A stretch of DNA of 33,560 nucleotides from SUP05 sp964577715. Lineage in GTDB: Bacteria; Pseudomonadota; Gammaproteobacteria; PS1; Pseudothioglobaceae. The notes under the pieces are model-generated. The model saw only the letters and a list, made by a program, of their open reading frames with translations, made no database searches and had not been told where the DNA came from. Numbering within the stretch: position 1 is the first letter of the stretch; the number at the start of each line of letters is the position of its first letter. Of the stretch, positions 1-8,155 are shown piece by piece. Location: contig CAZOAA010000018.1 of assembly GCA_964577715.1 (NCBI GenBank), positions 1 to 33,560 of the forward strand. Reading direction: 5' to 3'. A program made the translations under genes and the position numbers.

Positions 1-157
1 AGTTCATAAATAGCTTAGCACCCTTTTGCAGAGATTTTTGGTCATTAATGTCAGTATTGGCATGATCTAGGTGAACGCCAGCACCACCAGCACTGGCATT
101 AAAAGATATAACCAAAGTGGCTAATGTTGATAGTGTTGTATTTAATAATTTTTTCAT
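1..157 (-). CDS. petC: cytochrome c1, N-terminal part (gene cut by window edge)
   Basis: Only the first 52 codons lie in the window; the gene continues beyond position 1. The minus-strand reading starts with ATG at 157 and gives MKKLLNTTLSTLATLVISFNA, a typical Sec signal peptide ending near ASA. It is followed by a GGAGVHLDHANTD stretch like the mature N-terminus of proteobacterial cytochrome c1. The haem motif lies outside the window, so the identity rests on the signal peptide and on position. The gene begins one base after the petB stop codon and has a GGAG ribosome site inside the end of petB. Cytochrome c1 is the membrane-anchored haem c subunit that passes electrons from the Rieske protein to a soluble cytochrome c. 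Confidence 0.85.
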   Translation of the reverse strand, partial: MKKLLNTTLSTLATLVISFNASAGGAGVHLDHANTDINDQKSLQKGAKLFMN

Positions 158-158
158 A

Positions 159-1385
159 TTAATGCTCCGTTGTTCTTTCTGGCACTGGTTTGGTTTCTCC
201 TATTGAGGTAAACCAAGGCATCAAAATAAAGAACGCAAAGTATAGTGCTGTAAAGATTTGAGCCAGTAAGCTGTAAAGCGGTGTTACTGCTTGCATACCT
301 AGCCAGCCTAATACGATAAACGTAACCACAAAAATACCCAGTGCAACTTTATACGGCCATGAGCGGTATCTAATTGATTTAACTTTTGATCTATCTAGCC
401 ATGGTAGTGCAATCAAAATCAGTAGTGCTGCAAACATAGCCAATACACCCGGAAGTTGTGATCCAAACATTGGTGGGATTGCGCGTAGTACTGAATAGAA
501 CGGTGTTAAGTACCAAAGTGGTGCAATATGATCAGGTGTTTTTAATGGGTTTGCTTCAACAAAGTTAGGAGCTTCAAGGAAGTATCCACCTAATGCCGGT
601 GCAAAAAATACAATTGATGTAAATATCATTAAGAACACTACAACGCCCACAATGTCTTTAACACTGTAATAAGGGTGGAAAGGAATACCATCTTTTGGAA
701 TGCCGTTTTTGTCTTTATTTTTCTTAATTTCAACACCGTCAGGGTTGTTAGATCCTACAGTGTGCAGTGCAACAATATGTAAGAAAACTAAGATTACCAA
801 AATTAAAGGCAAGGCAATAACGTGTAATGAGAAGAAGCGGTTTAATGCCGGATCGCCCACTGCGTAGTCACCCAAGATGAACTCCAGTAGCAGTTCACCC
901 ACAACTGGGAATGAACCAAATAGGTTGATAATTACTTTTGCACCCCAGTAAGACATTTGCCCCCATGGTAGTACGTAACCCATAAATGCTTCAGCCATTA
1001 GAGCGATATAAAGCACCATACCAAGAATCCAAATCAGTTCACGCGGTGCCTTGTATGAACCATATAAAAGGCCGCGATACATATGCAAGTAAATAACAAC
1101 AAAAAAGGCAGACGCGCCTGTTGAATGTATATAGCGAATTAACCAACCCCAATCAACATCACGCATGATGTATTCAACGGATGCAAAAGCCATTGTTGCT
1201 TCAGGCTTGAAGTGCATGGTTAGAAAAATACCGGTTAGAATTTGTATTACTAATACCAAAATAGCCAAAGAGCCAAAAAAGTACCAAAAATTAAAATTTC
1301 TAGGCGTGTAGTACTCAGCTAGATGCTCGTTCCAAACCTTTGTTAACGGAAATCGTTGGTCGATCCAGTTTTTATTATTGTCCAT
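159..1385 (-). CDS. petB: ubiquinol-cytochrome c reductase cytochrome b subunit
   Basis: A 408-residue polytopic membrane protein carrying the two b haems and both quinone sites of the bc1 complex. Haem ligand candidates are His87/His101 and His188/His203. The 15-residue spacing of the second pair matches my memory of other beta/gammaproteobacterial cytochromes b. FMGYVLPWGQMSYWGA (helix C, Qo site) is intact. The Qo-site motif that is usually PEWY reads PLWY at residues 289-292. The full length, with helices to about residue 400, indicates a fused cytochrome b rather than split b6/subunit IV. The start ATG at 1385 has an AGGAG site just upstream. It lies between petA (9-base gap) and petC (1-base gap), so the three are co-transcribed. 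Confidence 0.97.
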   Translation of the reverse strand: MDNNKNWIDQRFPLTKVWNEHLAEYYTPRNFNFWYFFGSLAILVLVIQILTGIFLTMHFKPEATMAFASVEYIMRDVDWGWLIRYIHSTGASAFFVVIYLHMYRGLLYGSYKAPRELIWILGMVLYIALMAEAFMGYVLPWGQMSYWGAKVIINLFGSFPVVGELLLEFILGDYAVGDPALNRFFSLHVIALPLILVILVFLHIVALHTVGSNNPDGVEIKKNKDKNGIPKDGIPFHPYYSVKDIVGVVVFLMIFTSIVFFAPALGGYFLEAPNFVEANPLKTPDHIAPLWYLTPFYSVLRAIPPMFGSQLPGVLAMFAALLILIALPWLDRSKVKSIRYRSWPYKVALGIFVVTFIVLGWLGMQAVTPLYSLLAQIFTALYFAFFILMPWFTSIGETKPVPERTTEH

Positions 1386-1394
1386 TGCTCTCTC

Positions 1395-1991
1395 CTATGA
1401 TGCTTTTGGGTCGATACCAATTCTAACTAATGAATCAGTGACAAAGTGATATGGTGGAATTACCAAGTTAGTTGGTGCAGGAACGCCTTTGTATACTCTT
1501 CCTGATAAATCAAATTTTGAACCATGACACGGACAATAAAAACCGCCTCTCCATGCGTCACCACCCAAATCTGCAGCGCCAACCTCTGGTCTGTAAGTTG
1601 GTGAACAGCCTAGGTGAGTACAAATGCCAATAATAACCGCAATCTCAGGATTGATAGAGCGATGTGTATTTTTTGCATAGGCTGGCTGTTGATCAGCTGT
1701 ACTAGCTGGGTCTGTCAAAGAGTCGCTTAAAGTCTCCAAGTCGTCTAATTCGGTTTTATCGCGTCTAAAAACCCAAACAGGTTTTTTACGCCATAGAACA
1801 CGAACCAGTTGTCCTTTTTCTAATTTTGTAATGTCAACATCAACAGGTGCACCTGCTGCTTTTGCTCTAGCCGATGGCATCCAAGATGATAAAAATGGCA
1901 CTAATGTGAAACCAACACCTACAGCACCTACAACGCTAGTAGCGCCGGTTAAGAAGCGTCTTTTCTTTAAGTCTATTTCTTGTTCTGACAT
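1395..1991 (-). CDS. petA: ubiquinol-cytochrome c reductase Rieske iron-sulfur subunit
   Basis: A 198-residue Rieske protein. It has a KKRRFLTG twin-arginine-like signal (residues 9-16) followed by one hydrophobic anchor. The [2Fe-2S] motifs are CTHLGC (124-129) and CPCHG (153-157): Cys124, His126, Cys153 and His156 are ligands, and Cys129/Cys155 form the conserved disulfide. The globular domain faces the periplasm and carries electrons from ubiquinol to cytochrome c1. It is the first gene of the petABC operon, with an AAGGAC ribosome site about 10 bases before the ATG. The Tat-type export signal is the family norm because the cluster is inserted in the cytoplasm. Confidence 0.97.
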   Translation of the reverse strand: MSEQEIDLKKRRFLTGATSVVGAVGVGFTLVPFLSSWMPSARAKAAGAPVDVDITKLEKGQLVRVLWRKKPVWVFRRDKTELDDLETLSDSLTDPASTADQQPAYAKNTHRSINPEIAVIIGICTHLGCSPTYRPEVGAADLGGDAWRGGFYCPCHGSKFDLSGRVYKGVPAPTNLVIPPYHFVTDSLVRIGIDPKAS

Positions 1992-2051
1992 AAGATTGTA
2001 GTCCTTTATTATGAATATTGCCAGATAGAATCTAGCTTAAAAAGTGCAACT

Positions 2052-2091
2052 ATTATACTTTAATATTAGAGTTATATGATGAACAATTATA
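2052..2091 (-). promoter_or_regulatory. candidate petABC promoter region
   Basis: On the minus strand the petA upstream region carries two exact TATAAT hexamers, at 2052-2057 and 2086-2091. Neither has a good -35 hexamer at 16-18 bases; the better-placed one before 2052-2057 is ATCATA. The region is short and AT-rich, so chance matches are plausible. The position upstream of petA and clear of the dciA coding sequence makes it the only sensible place for the operon promoter. Confidence 0.35.
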
Positions 2092-2102
2092 GTGTCACAG
2101 GG

Positions 2103-2408
2103 TTATTTATTGATAGTAACCTTAATTTCAACATGGTTTATATTTTGCAGGGCTGAAATGGGTCGAATGAGTGTCAAAATTTCGGAAATTTGTTGTTTTG
2201 CTCTAAAAGCGACAGACTGATTGCTAGTGATAAAGGTGGCCACATCGTCTTTAATAAGGCATAGCTCTAAACTGTTTAATGTTTTGGGCAGTGCGCCGCG
2301 TAATTCAGCATTTATTTTGTTGTAAGTTTTTGCTTGTTCGAATAACTTTCCAAAATCTCCTGACGGAGAAAAGCTACTAAGGTTGGTTGTTTTTTTATGC
2401 TGACACAT
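2103..2408 (-). CDS. dciA: DUF721 / DciA-like protein (predicted replicative helicase loader)
   Basis: A protein of about 101 residues. I place the start at the ATG at 2408; an in-frame TTG three codons further up at 2417 is an alternative, and neither has a strong ribosome site. The C-terminal half has the DUF721/DciA pattern: a beta-strand segment (ELCLIKDDVATFITSNQ), a helix where the family has an AWA..L segment (SVAFRAKQQISEILTLI), then a final strand (HVEIKVTI). DciA is the ancestral DnaB loader in bacteria lacking DnaC/DnaI. As I recall, the Pseudomonas gene also lies beside secA, which supports the call. The gene is divergent from secA with only 68 bases between them. It is on the short side for the family. 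Confidence 0.65.
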   Translation of the reverse strand: MCQHKKTTNLSSFSPSGDFGKLFEQAKTYNKINAELRGALPKTLNSLELCLIKDDVATFITSNQSVAFRAKQQISEILTLIRPISALQNINHVEIKVTINK

Positions 2409-2476
2409 TTTATGCAAAGGCTTGTATATCTATGAGAAAATAGGTTTTTTGGAAAAAACAACTCTAACAATTACTA

Positions 2477-5152
2477 ATGAGTATTATAAATAAAGTTTTA
2501 TCAAAGATCGTTGGCTCTAGAAATGATCGTTTAATTAAAAAACTGTTTAAAACTGTTGATAGTATTAACACTCTAGAGTCTAGCCTGCAAGTTTTGAGTG
2601 ATGAGCAGTTACGTCATAAAACTCAAGAGCTAAAAGACGCTGATCAATGCAAAAACTCCTTAGATTCAATTTTGGATGAAGCTTTTGCAGTAATGAGAGA
2701 GGCATCTGTTCGCGTGTTAGGTTTAAGACATCACGATGTTCAGCTAATTGGTGGCATGGTTTTAAATGATGGCAATATCTCAGAAATGGGAACGGGTGAA
2801 GGAAAAACATTGGTTGCTACACTGCCAGCATATTTAAATGCACTAACTGGAAATGGCGTACACATCGTAACAGTTAATGACTATTTGGCTGAGCGAGATG
2901 CTAAATGGATGGGTAGGGTTTTTGAATTTCTAGGGTTGAGTGTCGGCATTGTTGCATCAAACATGCCGCCAGAGGGAAAGCAAGCTGCTTATGGGTGTGA
3001 TGTTGTTTATGCAACAAATAATGAGCTTGGATTTGATTACTTGCGTGACAATATGGCGTTTTCAGCTGATCAAAAGGTTCAAAGAACGCTTAACTTTGCC
3101 ATTATTGATGAGGTTGACTCTATTTTGATTGATGAGGCGAGAACGCCGCTTATCATTTCTGGACCTGCGGCTGATTATTCGCAAGTTTATCAAGCAATCA
3201 ATCGTATGATTCCTAACTTTACTAAGCAAACTGAAAGCGGTGAGGGCAAGGAAATAGTTGTTGAGGTTGCTGGAGATTACACGGTTGATGAAAAGCACAA
3301 GCAAGTATTTCTAACTGATGATGGCCATGCTAAAGCTGAAAGTTTGTTAATTGATGCAGGTGCGTTGCCAGAAGGTGCAAGTCTTTACGATGCAAGCAAT
3401 ATATTGTTAATGCAGCATATTAATTCGGCGCTACGTGCACACATCCTATTCCATAAAGATGATCATTATATTATTGATGGCGATGAAGTGGTTATTGTTG
3501 ATGAGTTTACAGGTCGAACAATGCCGGGTCGTCGTTGGAGTGAAGGACTTCATCAGGCTATTGAGGCCAAAGAAGGTGTTAGTATTAAAAAGGAAAATCA
3601 AACGTTAGCATCAATAACTTTCCAAAATTATTTTAGATTATATAACAAACTCTCAGGAATGACAGGTACGGCCGATACTGAAGCAGTTGAATTTCAAGAT
3701 ATTTATGGTCTTGAAACAGTGGTGGTTCCACCAAATCAACCGTCAAAGCGTGATGATAAAACAGATCAAATATATTTAACATTAAAAGAAAAATTGGAAG
3801 CAATTGCCAATGATGTAGAGCAGTGTCAACAAACTGGTCAGCCAGTACTGGTGGGAACTAGTAGTATTGAAAATTCAGAAGCAATTTCTAATTTGTTAAA
3901 TAAGAAAAAAATCAAGCACGAAGTGTTGAATGCTAAACAACACGAACGCGAAGCCCAAATTATTGCCAATGCAGGCGCCATTGGCTCTGTGACTATTGCA
4001 ACCAATATGGCGGGTCGTGGTACCGATATTGTTTTAGGTGGTAAGTTAACTGAAGACGCTACTGATGAGCAGAAAGCGGCTTGGGAACAGGCACATGAGG
4101 CGGTTATTAAGTCTGGCGGTTTGCACATTGTTGGCACTGAGAGAAACGAATCACGCCGTGTTGATAACCAGCTAAGGGGTCGCTCAGGTCGTCAAGGCGA
4201 TGTTGGATCGACCCGTTTTTACTTGTCGCTAGAAGATAATTTAATGCGTATTTTTGCCAGCGAAAAGATGGCGACCATGATGCAAAAACTTGGCATGGAA
4301 AAAGGCGAGGCTATCGAACATAAGATGGTTAACCGAGCCATTGAGAATGCACAAAGAAAAGTAGAAGGCATGAATTATGATGCACGTAAACACCTGCTTG
4401 AATATGATGATGTTGCTAACGACCAACGTCGCGTTATTTATAAATTGCGTGATGAACTTATGGGTGTTGATGATGTACAAGATCGATTTATTCAAATTAG
4501 AGAGCAAGTGATTGGCGATTTGTTTGTGGATTATATTTCCACACAACAAGCAGAAGAAGATTGGGATGTGGAAGGCTTGCATAACGCCTTAAAGGCTGAT
4601 TATAAGGCTGATTTCCCTTTACAACAGTGGCTTGACGAGGGTGTTGATGTTGATGAGCTATTGTCAAGAATTTTGCAAGGATTGGGCGCTATTTGTGATT
4701 ACAAAGAAGAGTTGGCCGGATCAGAGTCAATGCGTGGGTTTGAAAAGGCAGTTATGCTGCAGACGCTCGATCATTACTGGAAAGAGCATTTGGCCAGTAT
4801 GGATTATTTACGTCAAAGTGTTAATCTTAGGGGTTATGCACAAAAAAATCCAACCCAAGAATATAAGCGTGAATCATTTGCCATGTTTACAGCGCTATTA
4901 GAAACTATTGATGTTGAAATAGTTAAATCATTGTCAAGCGTGACTATTAATGAAAACACTCAAGCTCAAGAGGTTGAGCAACAAGATAACGAGCAAGCAA
5001 CAGCTGAGCATGATCAGATCGGCACAACCGGTGTTGATGAGGCCGAGGTTGAAGCGGCACAACAAACTTATCAGCGAGAAGAGGAAAAGGTAGGTAGAAA
5101 CGACCCTTGCCCATGTGGATCAGGAAAGAAGTATAAAAACTGCCATGGCTAA
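2477..5152 (+). CDS. secA: preprotein translocase ATPase SecA
   Basis: An 891-residue SecA, the motor that pushes unfolded preproteins through SecYEG. The Walker A motif is MGTGEGKT (104-111). The DEAD-type Walker B is in DEVDSILIDEARTPL near residue 210. Motif II-type helicase signatures such as NMAGRGTDIVLGG follow in the second nucleotide-binding fold, with LRGRSGRQGD beyond. The C-terminus is a complete SEC-C zinc site, CPCGSGKKYKNCH, with Cys878, Cys880, Cys889 and His890, which binds SecB and lipids. Length is normal. No clear Shine-Dalgarno sequence precedes the ATG at 2477, and no secM-like leader is visible. It overlaps the downstream anmK start. Confidence 0.98.
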   Translation: MSIINKVLSKIVGSRNDRLIKKLFKTVDSINTLESSLQVLSDEQLRHKTQELKDADQCKNSLDSILDEAFAVMREASVRVLGLRHHDVQLIGGMVLNDGNISEMGTGEGKTLVATLPAYLNALTGNGVHIVTVNDYLAERDAKWMGRVFEFLGLSVGIVASNMPPEGKQAAYGCDVVYATNNELGFDYLRDNMAFSADQKVQRTLNFAIIDEVDSILIDEARTPLIISGPAADYSQVYQAINRMIPNFTKQTESGEGKEIVVEVAGDYTVDEKHKQVFLTDDGHAKAESLLIDAGALPEGASLYDASNILLMQHINSALRAHILFHKDDHYIIDGDEVVIVDEFTGRTMPGRRWSEGLHQAIEAKEGVSIKKENQTLASITFQNYFRLYNKLSGMTGTADTEAVEFQDIYGLETVVVPPNQPSKRDDKTDQIYLTLKEKLEAIANDVEQCQQTGQPVLVGTSSIENSEAISNLLNKKKIKHEVLNAKQHEREAQIIANAGAIGSVTIATNMAGRGTDIVLGGKLTEDATDEQKAAWEQAHEAVIKSGGLHIVGTERNESRRVDNQLRGRSGRQGDVGSTRFYLSLEDNLMRIFASEKMATMMQKLGMEKGEAIEHKMVNRAIENAQRKVEGMNYDARKHLLEYDDVANDQRRVIYKLRDELMGVDDVQDRFIQIREQVIGDLFVDYISTQQAEEDWDVEGLHNALKADYKADFPLQQWLDEGVDVDELLSRILQGLGAICDYKEELAGSESMRGFEKAVMLQTLDHYWKEHLASMDYLRQSVNLRGYAQKNPTQEYKRESFAMFTALLETIDVEIVKSLSSVTINENTQAQEVEQQDNEQATAEHDQIGTTGVDEAEVEAAQQTYQREEEKVGRNDPCPCGSGKKYKNCHG

Positions 5153-6221
5153 TGGGGATGTGGTCCAATACTATATTGGACTAATGTCTGGCACTAGTCT
5201 TGATGGTGTTGACGGTGTAATTGTCGACAGCTCAGCTCGCAAGATAATTGCCCAAACTTATCTGGCTTATCCTGAGGTTCTTAAAGAGCGTCTTCGGATA
5301 TTGACACAGAAGTCGCAAGCCTCTTTAAAGGATTTGGCCTCTATTGATACTCAAGTGGCCCACTGCTTTTCACAAGCGGCCAACACTTTGTTAAAAGATA
5401 CAAACATTCCATCAGCTTCAGTTCGCGCCATAGGATCTCACGGGCAAACCATTTATCATCAGGGTGGTAAGTACTCAATGCAAATCGGACATGGTGCACT
5501 TATTGCTAAGCAAACAAGCATTACAACGGTGGCTGATTTTCGCATGCAAGATGTGGCTTTTGGTGGTCAAGGCGCTCCGTTAACGCCTTTATTTCACCAA
5601 CACTTGTTAAATAAAAAAGACGGTGTTGTTGTTAATTTGGGCGGTATTGCCAACATCTCCACGATAATTGACAATAAAGTGGTCGGATTTGATACGGGTC
5701 CAGCAAATACTTTGTTGGATAATTGGATAAAGAAAAATAAAAACCTTGATTATGATCGTGATGGTCTTTGGTCTCGAAGTGGAATGGTAGATGCTAGATT
5801 ATTAGCAGCAATGTTGGCAGATGAGTACTTTAAAAAGCCAACGCCAAAAAGCACAGGGCCTGAGTATTTTAATCTTGATTGGCTTAATCAGTTTTTATTA
5901 GGAAATGAAAAACCAGAAGATGTGCAAAGAACACTAGTAGAATTAACGGTTCTAAGCATTTCGCAAAACATTCCAGATGCAGCTGATGTGTACTTATGTG
6001 GAGGTGGCGTGCATAACTTATTTTTACGTGAGCGTTTAGAGTATGAAAATCCAAACAGCAGCGTTATGATAACAAATGATTTAGGTATTCATGTCGACTT
6101 TGTAGAGGCGGCGGCTTTTGCTTTTTTTGCTAAGCGCACTTTAGCTGGAAAGGCCTCTAACATACCCGAAGTAACAGGCGCTAAACAAAAATCAATACTA
6201 GGAGCAGTTTATGCAATTTGA
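5145..6221 (+). CDS. anmK: anhydro-N-acetylmuramic acid kinase
   Basis: A cell-wall recycling enzyme that opens and phosphorylates 1,6-anhydroMurNAc to MurNAc-6-phosphate in the cytosol. I choose ATG 5145 (358 residues), which overlaps the secA stop by eight bases. An upstream GTG at 5115 lies inside the secA zinc-motif codons and would add a non-homologous N-terminus. Family motifs present are YIGLMSGTSLDGVD (nucleotide-binding loop), GSHGQTIYH, NLGGIANIS, GFDTGPANTLLD and a late GGGVHN. No good ribosome site is seen, so translation is probably coupled to secA. The partner pathway genes murQ and nagZ are not in the window. Confidence 0.93.
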   Translation: MANGDVVQYYIGLMSGTSLDGVDGVIVDSSARKIIAQTYLAYPEVLKERLRILTQKSQASLKDLASIDTQVAHCFSQAANTLLKDTNIPSASVRAIGSHGQTIYHQGGKYSMQIGHGALIAKQTSITTVADFRMQDVAFGGQGAPLTPLFHQHLLNKKDGVVVNLGGIANISTIIDNKVVGFDTGPANTLLDNWIKKNKNLDYDRDGLWSRSGMVDARLLAAMLADEYFKKPTPKSTGPEYFNLDWLNQFLLGNEKPEDVQRTLVELTVLSISQNIPDAADVYLCGGGVHNLFLRERLEYENPNSSVMITNDLGIHVDFVEAAAFAFFAKRTLAGKASNIPEVTGAKQKSILGAVYAI

Positions 6222-7242
6222 GATAATTCAACCAGATGATTGGCACTTACATGTACGTTCAGGTGAGGCGCTTAAGTCAGTAATTGGTATGACAGCCTCC
6301 CAAATGGGCAGGGCTATTATTATGCCCAATCTTAATCCACCAGTTACTAGTGCTGATCAGGCAAAATCCTATCGTAATGAAATTATTGAAGCGTTGCCAG
6401 AGGGTTCTAATTTTGACCCGTTGATGGTGTTATATTTAACTGACAATACTAGCCCCCAAGACATTAAAGTGGCTGTTGATAGTCAAATAGTAAAAGCTGC
6501 TAAACTCTACCCTGCAGGTGCTACCACTAATTCTGATAGTGGTGTTACTGACATTAAAAATATCTATCCGGCATTGGAGACAATGAGTGAGCTGGGCATG
6601 CTTCTGTTGGTGCATGGCGAAGTTACACATCACGATGTTGATATCTTTGATCGTGAGTCGGTTTTTATTGACAAAGTGCTTGGCAAGATTACACAAGACT
6701 TTCCGGATCTTAAAGTTGTGTTTGAACACATTACAACAAAAGATGCTGTGGATTTTGTGTTGAGTAGTGCCAAGAATGTAGCAGCTACCATTACGCCACA
6801 CCACTTATTGGCTAATCGAAATGATATGCTGGTTGGTGGTATTAGGCCGCATTACTTTTGTTTGCCTATTCTAAAGCGTAAAAATCCGCATCAACAGGCA
6901 TTATTAGATGCTGCCACCAGTGGTAATGCTAAATTCTTTTTAGGTACGGACTCTGCGCCGCATGCAAAAGGCGCAAAAGAGTCGGCCTGTGGTTGTGCGG
7001 GTGTGTTGAGCGCTCATTGTGCAATTGAGCTTTACGCCACTGCATTTGAATCTAGGAATGCGCTTGATAAGCTGGAAGGTTTTGCATCAAAATTTGGCCC
7101 TAATTTTTATTCACTACCAATCAACAATAAGACCATTACCTTAACCAAACAAGATTGGATAGTGCCAGAGACTTATGAATATGCAGACTCAACCATAGTG
7201 CCTTTTATGGCAGGTCAGACACTGCACTGGAAGGCAAGTTAA
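6211..7242 (+). CDS. pyrC: dihydroorotase (class II, PyrC type)
   Basis: A 343-residue zinc amidohydrolase that interconverts N-carbamoyl-aspartate and dihydroorotate in pyrimidine synthesis. Metal and catalytic residues are visible: HLH at 12-14, the to-be-carboxylated Lys98 in KLYPAGATTN, His135 (LVHGE), His174 (FEHIT) and Asp248 in GTDSAPH. Length matches the E. coli enzyme. The ATG at 6211 overlaps the end of anmK by 11 bases and has a TAGGAG site upstream, making it the third gene of the secA-anmK-pyrC unit. Its 3' end overlaps the convergent ribF by 38 bases. Confidence 0.97.
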   Translation: MQFEIIQPDDWHLHVRSGEALKSVIGMTASQMGRAIIMPNLNPPVTSADQAKSYRNEIIEALPEGSNFDPLMVLYLTDNTSPQDIKVAVDSQIVKAAKLYPAGATTNSDSGVTDIKNIYPALETMSELGMLLLVHGEVTHHDVDIFDRESVFIDKVLGKITQDFPDLKVVFEHITTKDAVDFVLSSAKNVAATITPHHLLANRNDMLVGGIRPHYFCLPILKRKNPHQQALLDAATSGNAKFFLGTDSAPHAKGAKESACGCAGVLSAHCAIELYATAFESRNALDKLEGFASKFGPNFYSLPINNKTITLTKQDWIVPETYEYADSTIVPFMAGQTLHWKAS

Positions 7243-8146
7243 AAAAACTTTTGGCAGTTTGAGTATCTTTTTCGATTTGTTGTTTTAGCGCGTTAAATGA
7301 ATCAAATTTTTGCTCATCTCTAATTTTATGTTTAAAAAATACCTTTGCACACTGGCCGTACACATCAGCACTAAAATCAAAAATAAAAACTTCAAGCAGT
7401 GTTTTCTTATCGTCAACTGTAGGGCGAGATCCAATATTGCAAACACCCTGGTGAGAGCGCCCATCAAGCAATACTTCAACGGCAAATACGCCAAGTACGG
7501 GGCTGATCGTACGCCTAATCGGAATATTAATAGTAGGAAAGTTAATGCTTCTGCCCTTCTTTTCACCATGAATAATTTTTCCACTTATTGAAAACTCTCT
7601 GCCTAGCATTTTATTGGCAAGAGTTATTTCACCATCACTGAGCAGCTCTCTTATTTTAGAACTGCTTATACGATACTTGTCACATAGAATGCTTTGAGTG
7701 CTGTCAACAGAAAAATTATTCTTTTTTGACAAGTCTTGAAGTAATTTAAAATCACCTTTTCTATTTTTTCCAAAGCGAAAATCATCGCCAATAATGCAAT
7801 GTTTCATGTTTAATCGATCTAGTAATATTTCTTGAATAAATGCCTGGGCTTCAATTTGAGAAAAATGTTGGTTGAAACGAATTAATAGGTGTTTATCAAG
7901 ATAGAGCTGTTCTAACAATAAGTGTTTTTCTTTAAAGTTGCTTAAAGTTGCTTGGTCGTGCCCAAAAAAACACTGTGGTGTGGGCATAAAAGAAATTAGT
8001 GTTGATGGAAGCTTTAATTCTTTAGACTTTTTAACAAGCTCAGCAATAATTTTTTGATGACCAATATGTACGCCGTCAAAATTTCCAATAGTAACTACAG
8101 AGCCATTATTTTTGTCTAGGTTTTGTAAACCACGTATTAGTTGCAT
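7205..8146 (-). CDS. ribF: bifunctional riboflavin kinase / FAD synthetase
   Basis: A 313-residue enzyme that makes FMN from riboflavin and then FAD. The N-terminal adenylyltransferase domain has TIGNFDGVHIGHQ (near 17-29, the HxGH nucleotidyl-transferase motif) and SSSKIRELL near residue 162. The C-terminal flavokinase domain has GRSINFPTINI and the catalytic Glu in LLEVFIFDF. The flavokinase motif usually reads GR..GFPT; here Asn replaces the second Gly. It is the last gene of a minus-strand unit after mutY (9-base gap). Its stop lies 38 bases inside the convergent pyrC coding end. ribF is commonly beside ileS/lspA in gammaproteobacteria, so this position is a rearrangement. Confidence 0.95.
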   Translation of the reverse strand: MQLIRGLQNLDKNNGSVVTIGNFDGVHIGHQKIIAELVKKSKELKLPSTLISFMPTPQCFFGHDQATLSNFKEKHLLLEQLYLDKHLLIRFNQHFSQIEAQAFIQEILLDRLNMKHCIIGDDFRFGKNRKGDFKLLQDLSKKNNFSVDSTQSILCDKYRISSSKIRELLSDGEITLANKMLGREFSISGKIIHGEKKGRSINFPTINIPIRRTISPVLGVFAVEVLLDGRSHQGVCNIGSRPTVDDKKTLLEVFIFDFSADVYGQCAKVFFKHKIRDEQKFDSFNALKQQIEKDTQTAKSFFNLPSSAVSDLP

Positions 8147-8155
8147 AGTGTTATT

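Noticed and set aside
2418..2476. Promoter for secA in the dciA/secA gap
   Set aside because: Several AT-rich hexamers exist, but no pair with acceptable spacing; I could not support a specific call.
3838..4137. Open frame of 99 codons on the minus strand within secA
   Set aside because: It lies wholly inside the well-conserved SecA coding sequence, has no ribosome site and gives a composition typical of an antisense frame. The same holds for 4241-4582 and 3062-3304.
5115..5144. GTG start ten codons upstream for anmK
   Set aside because: These codons encode the SecA zinc motif in another frame, and the AnmK family begins close to the YIGLMSGTSLDG loop, so ATG 5145 fits better.
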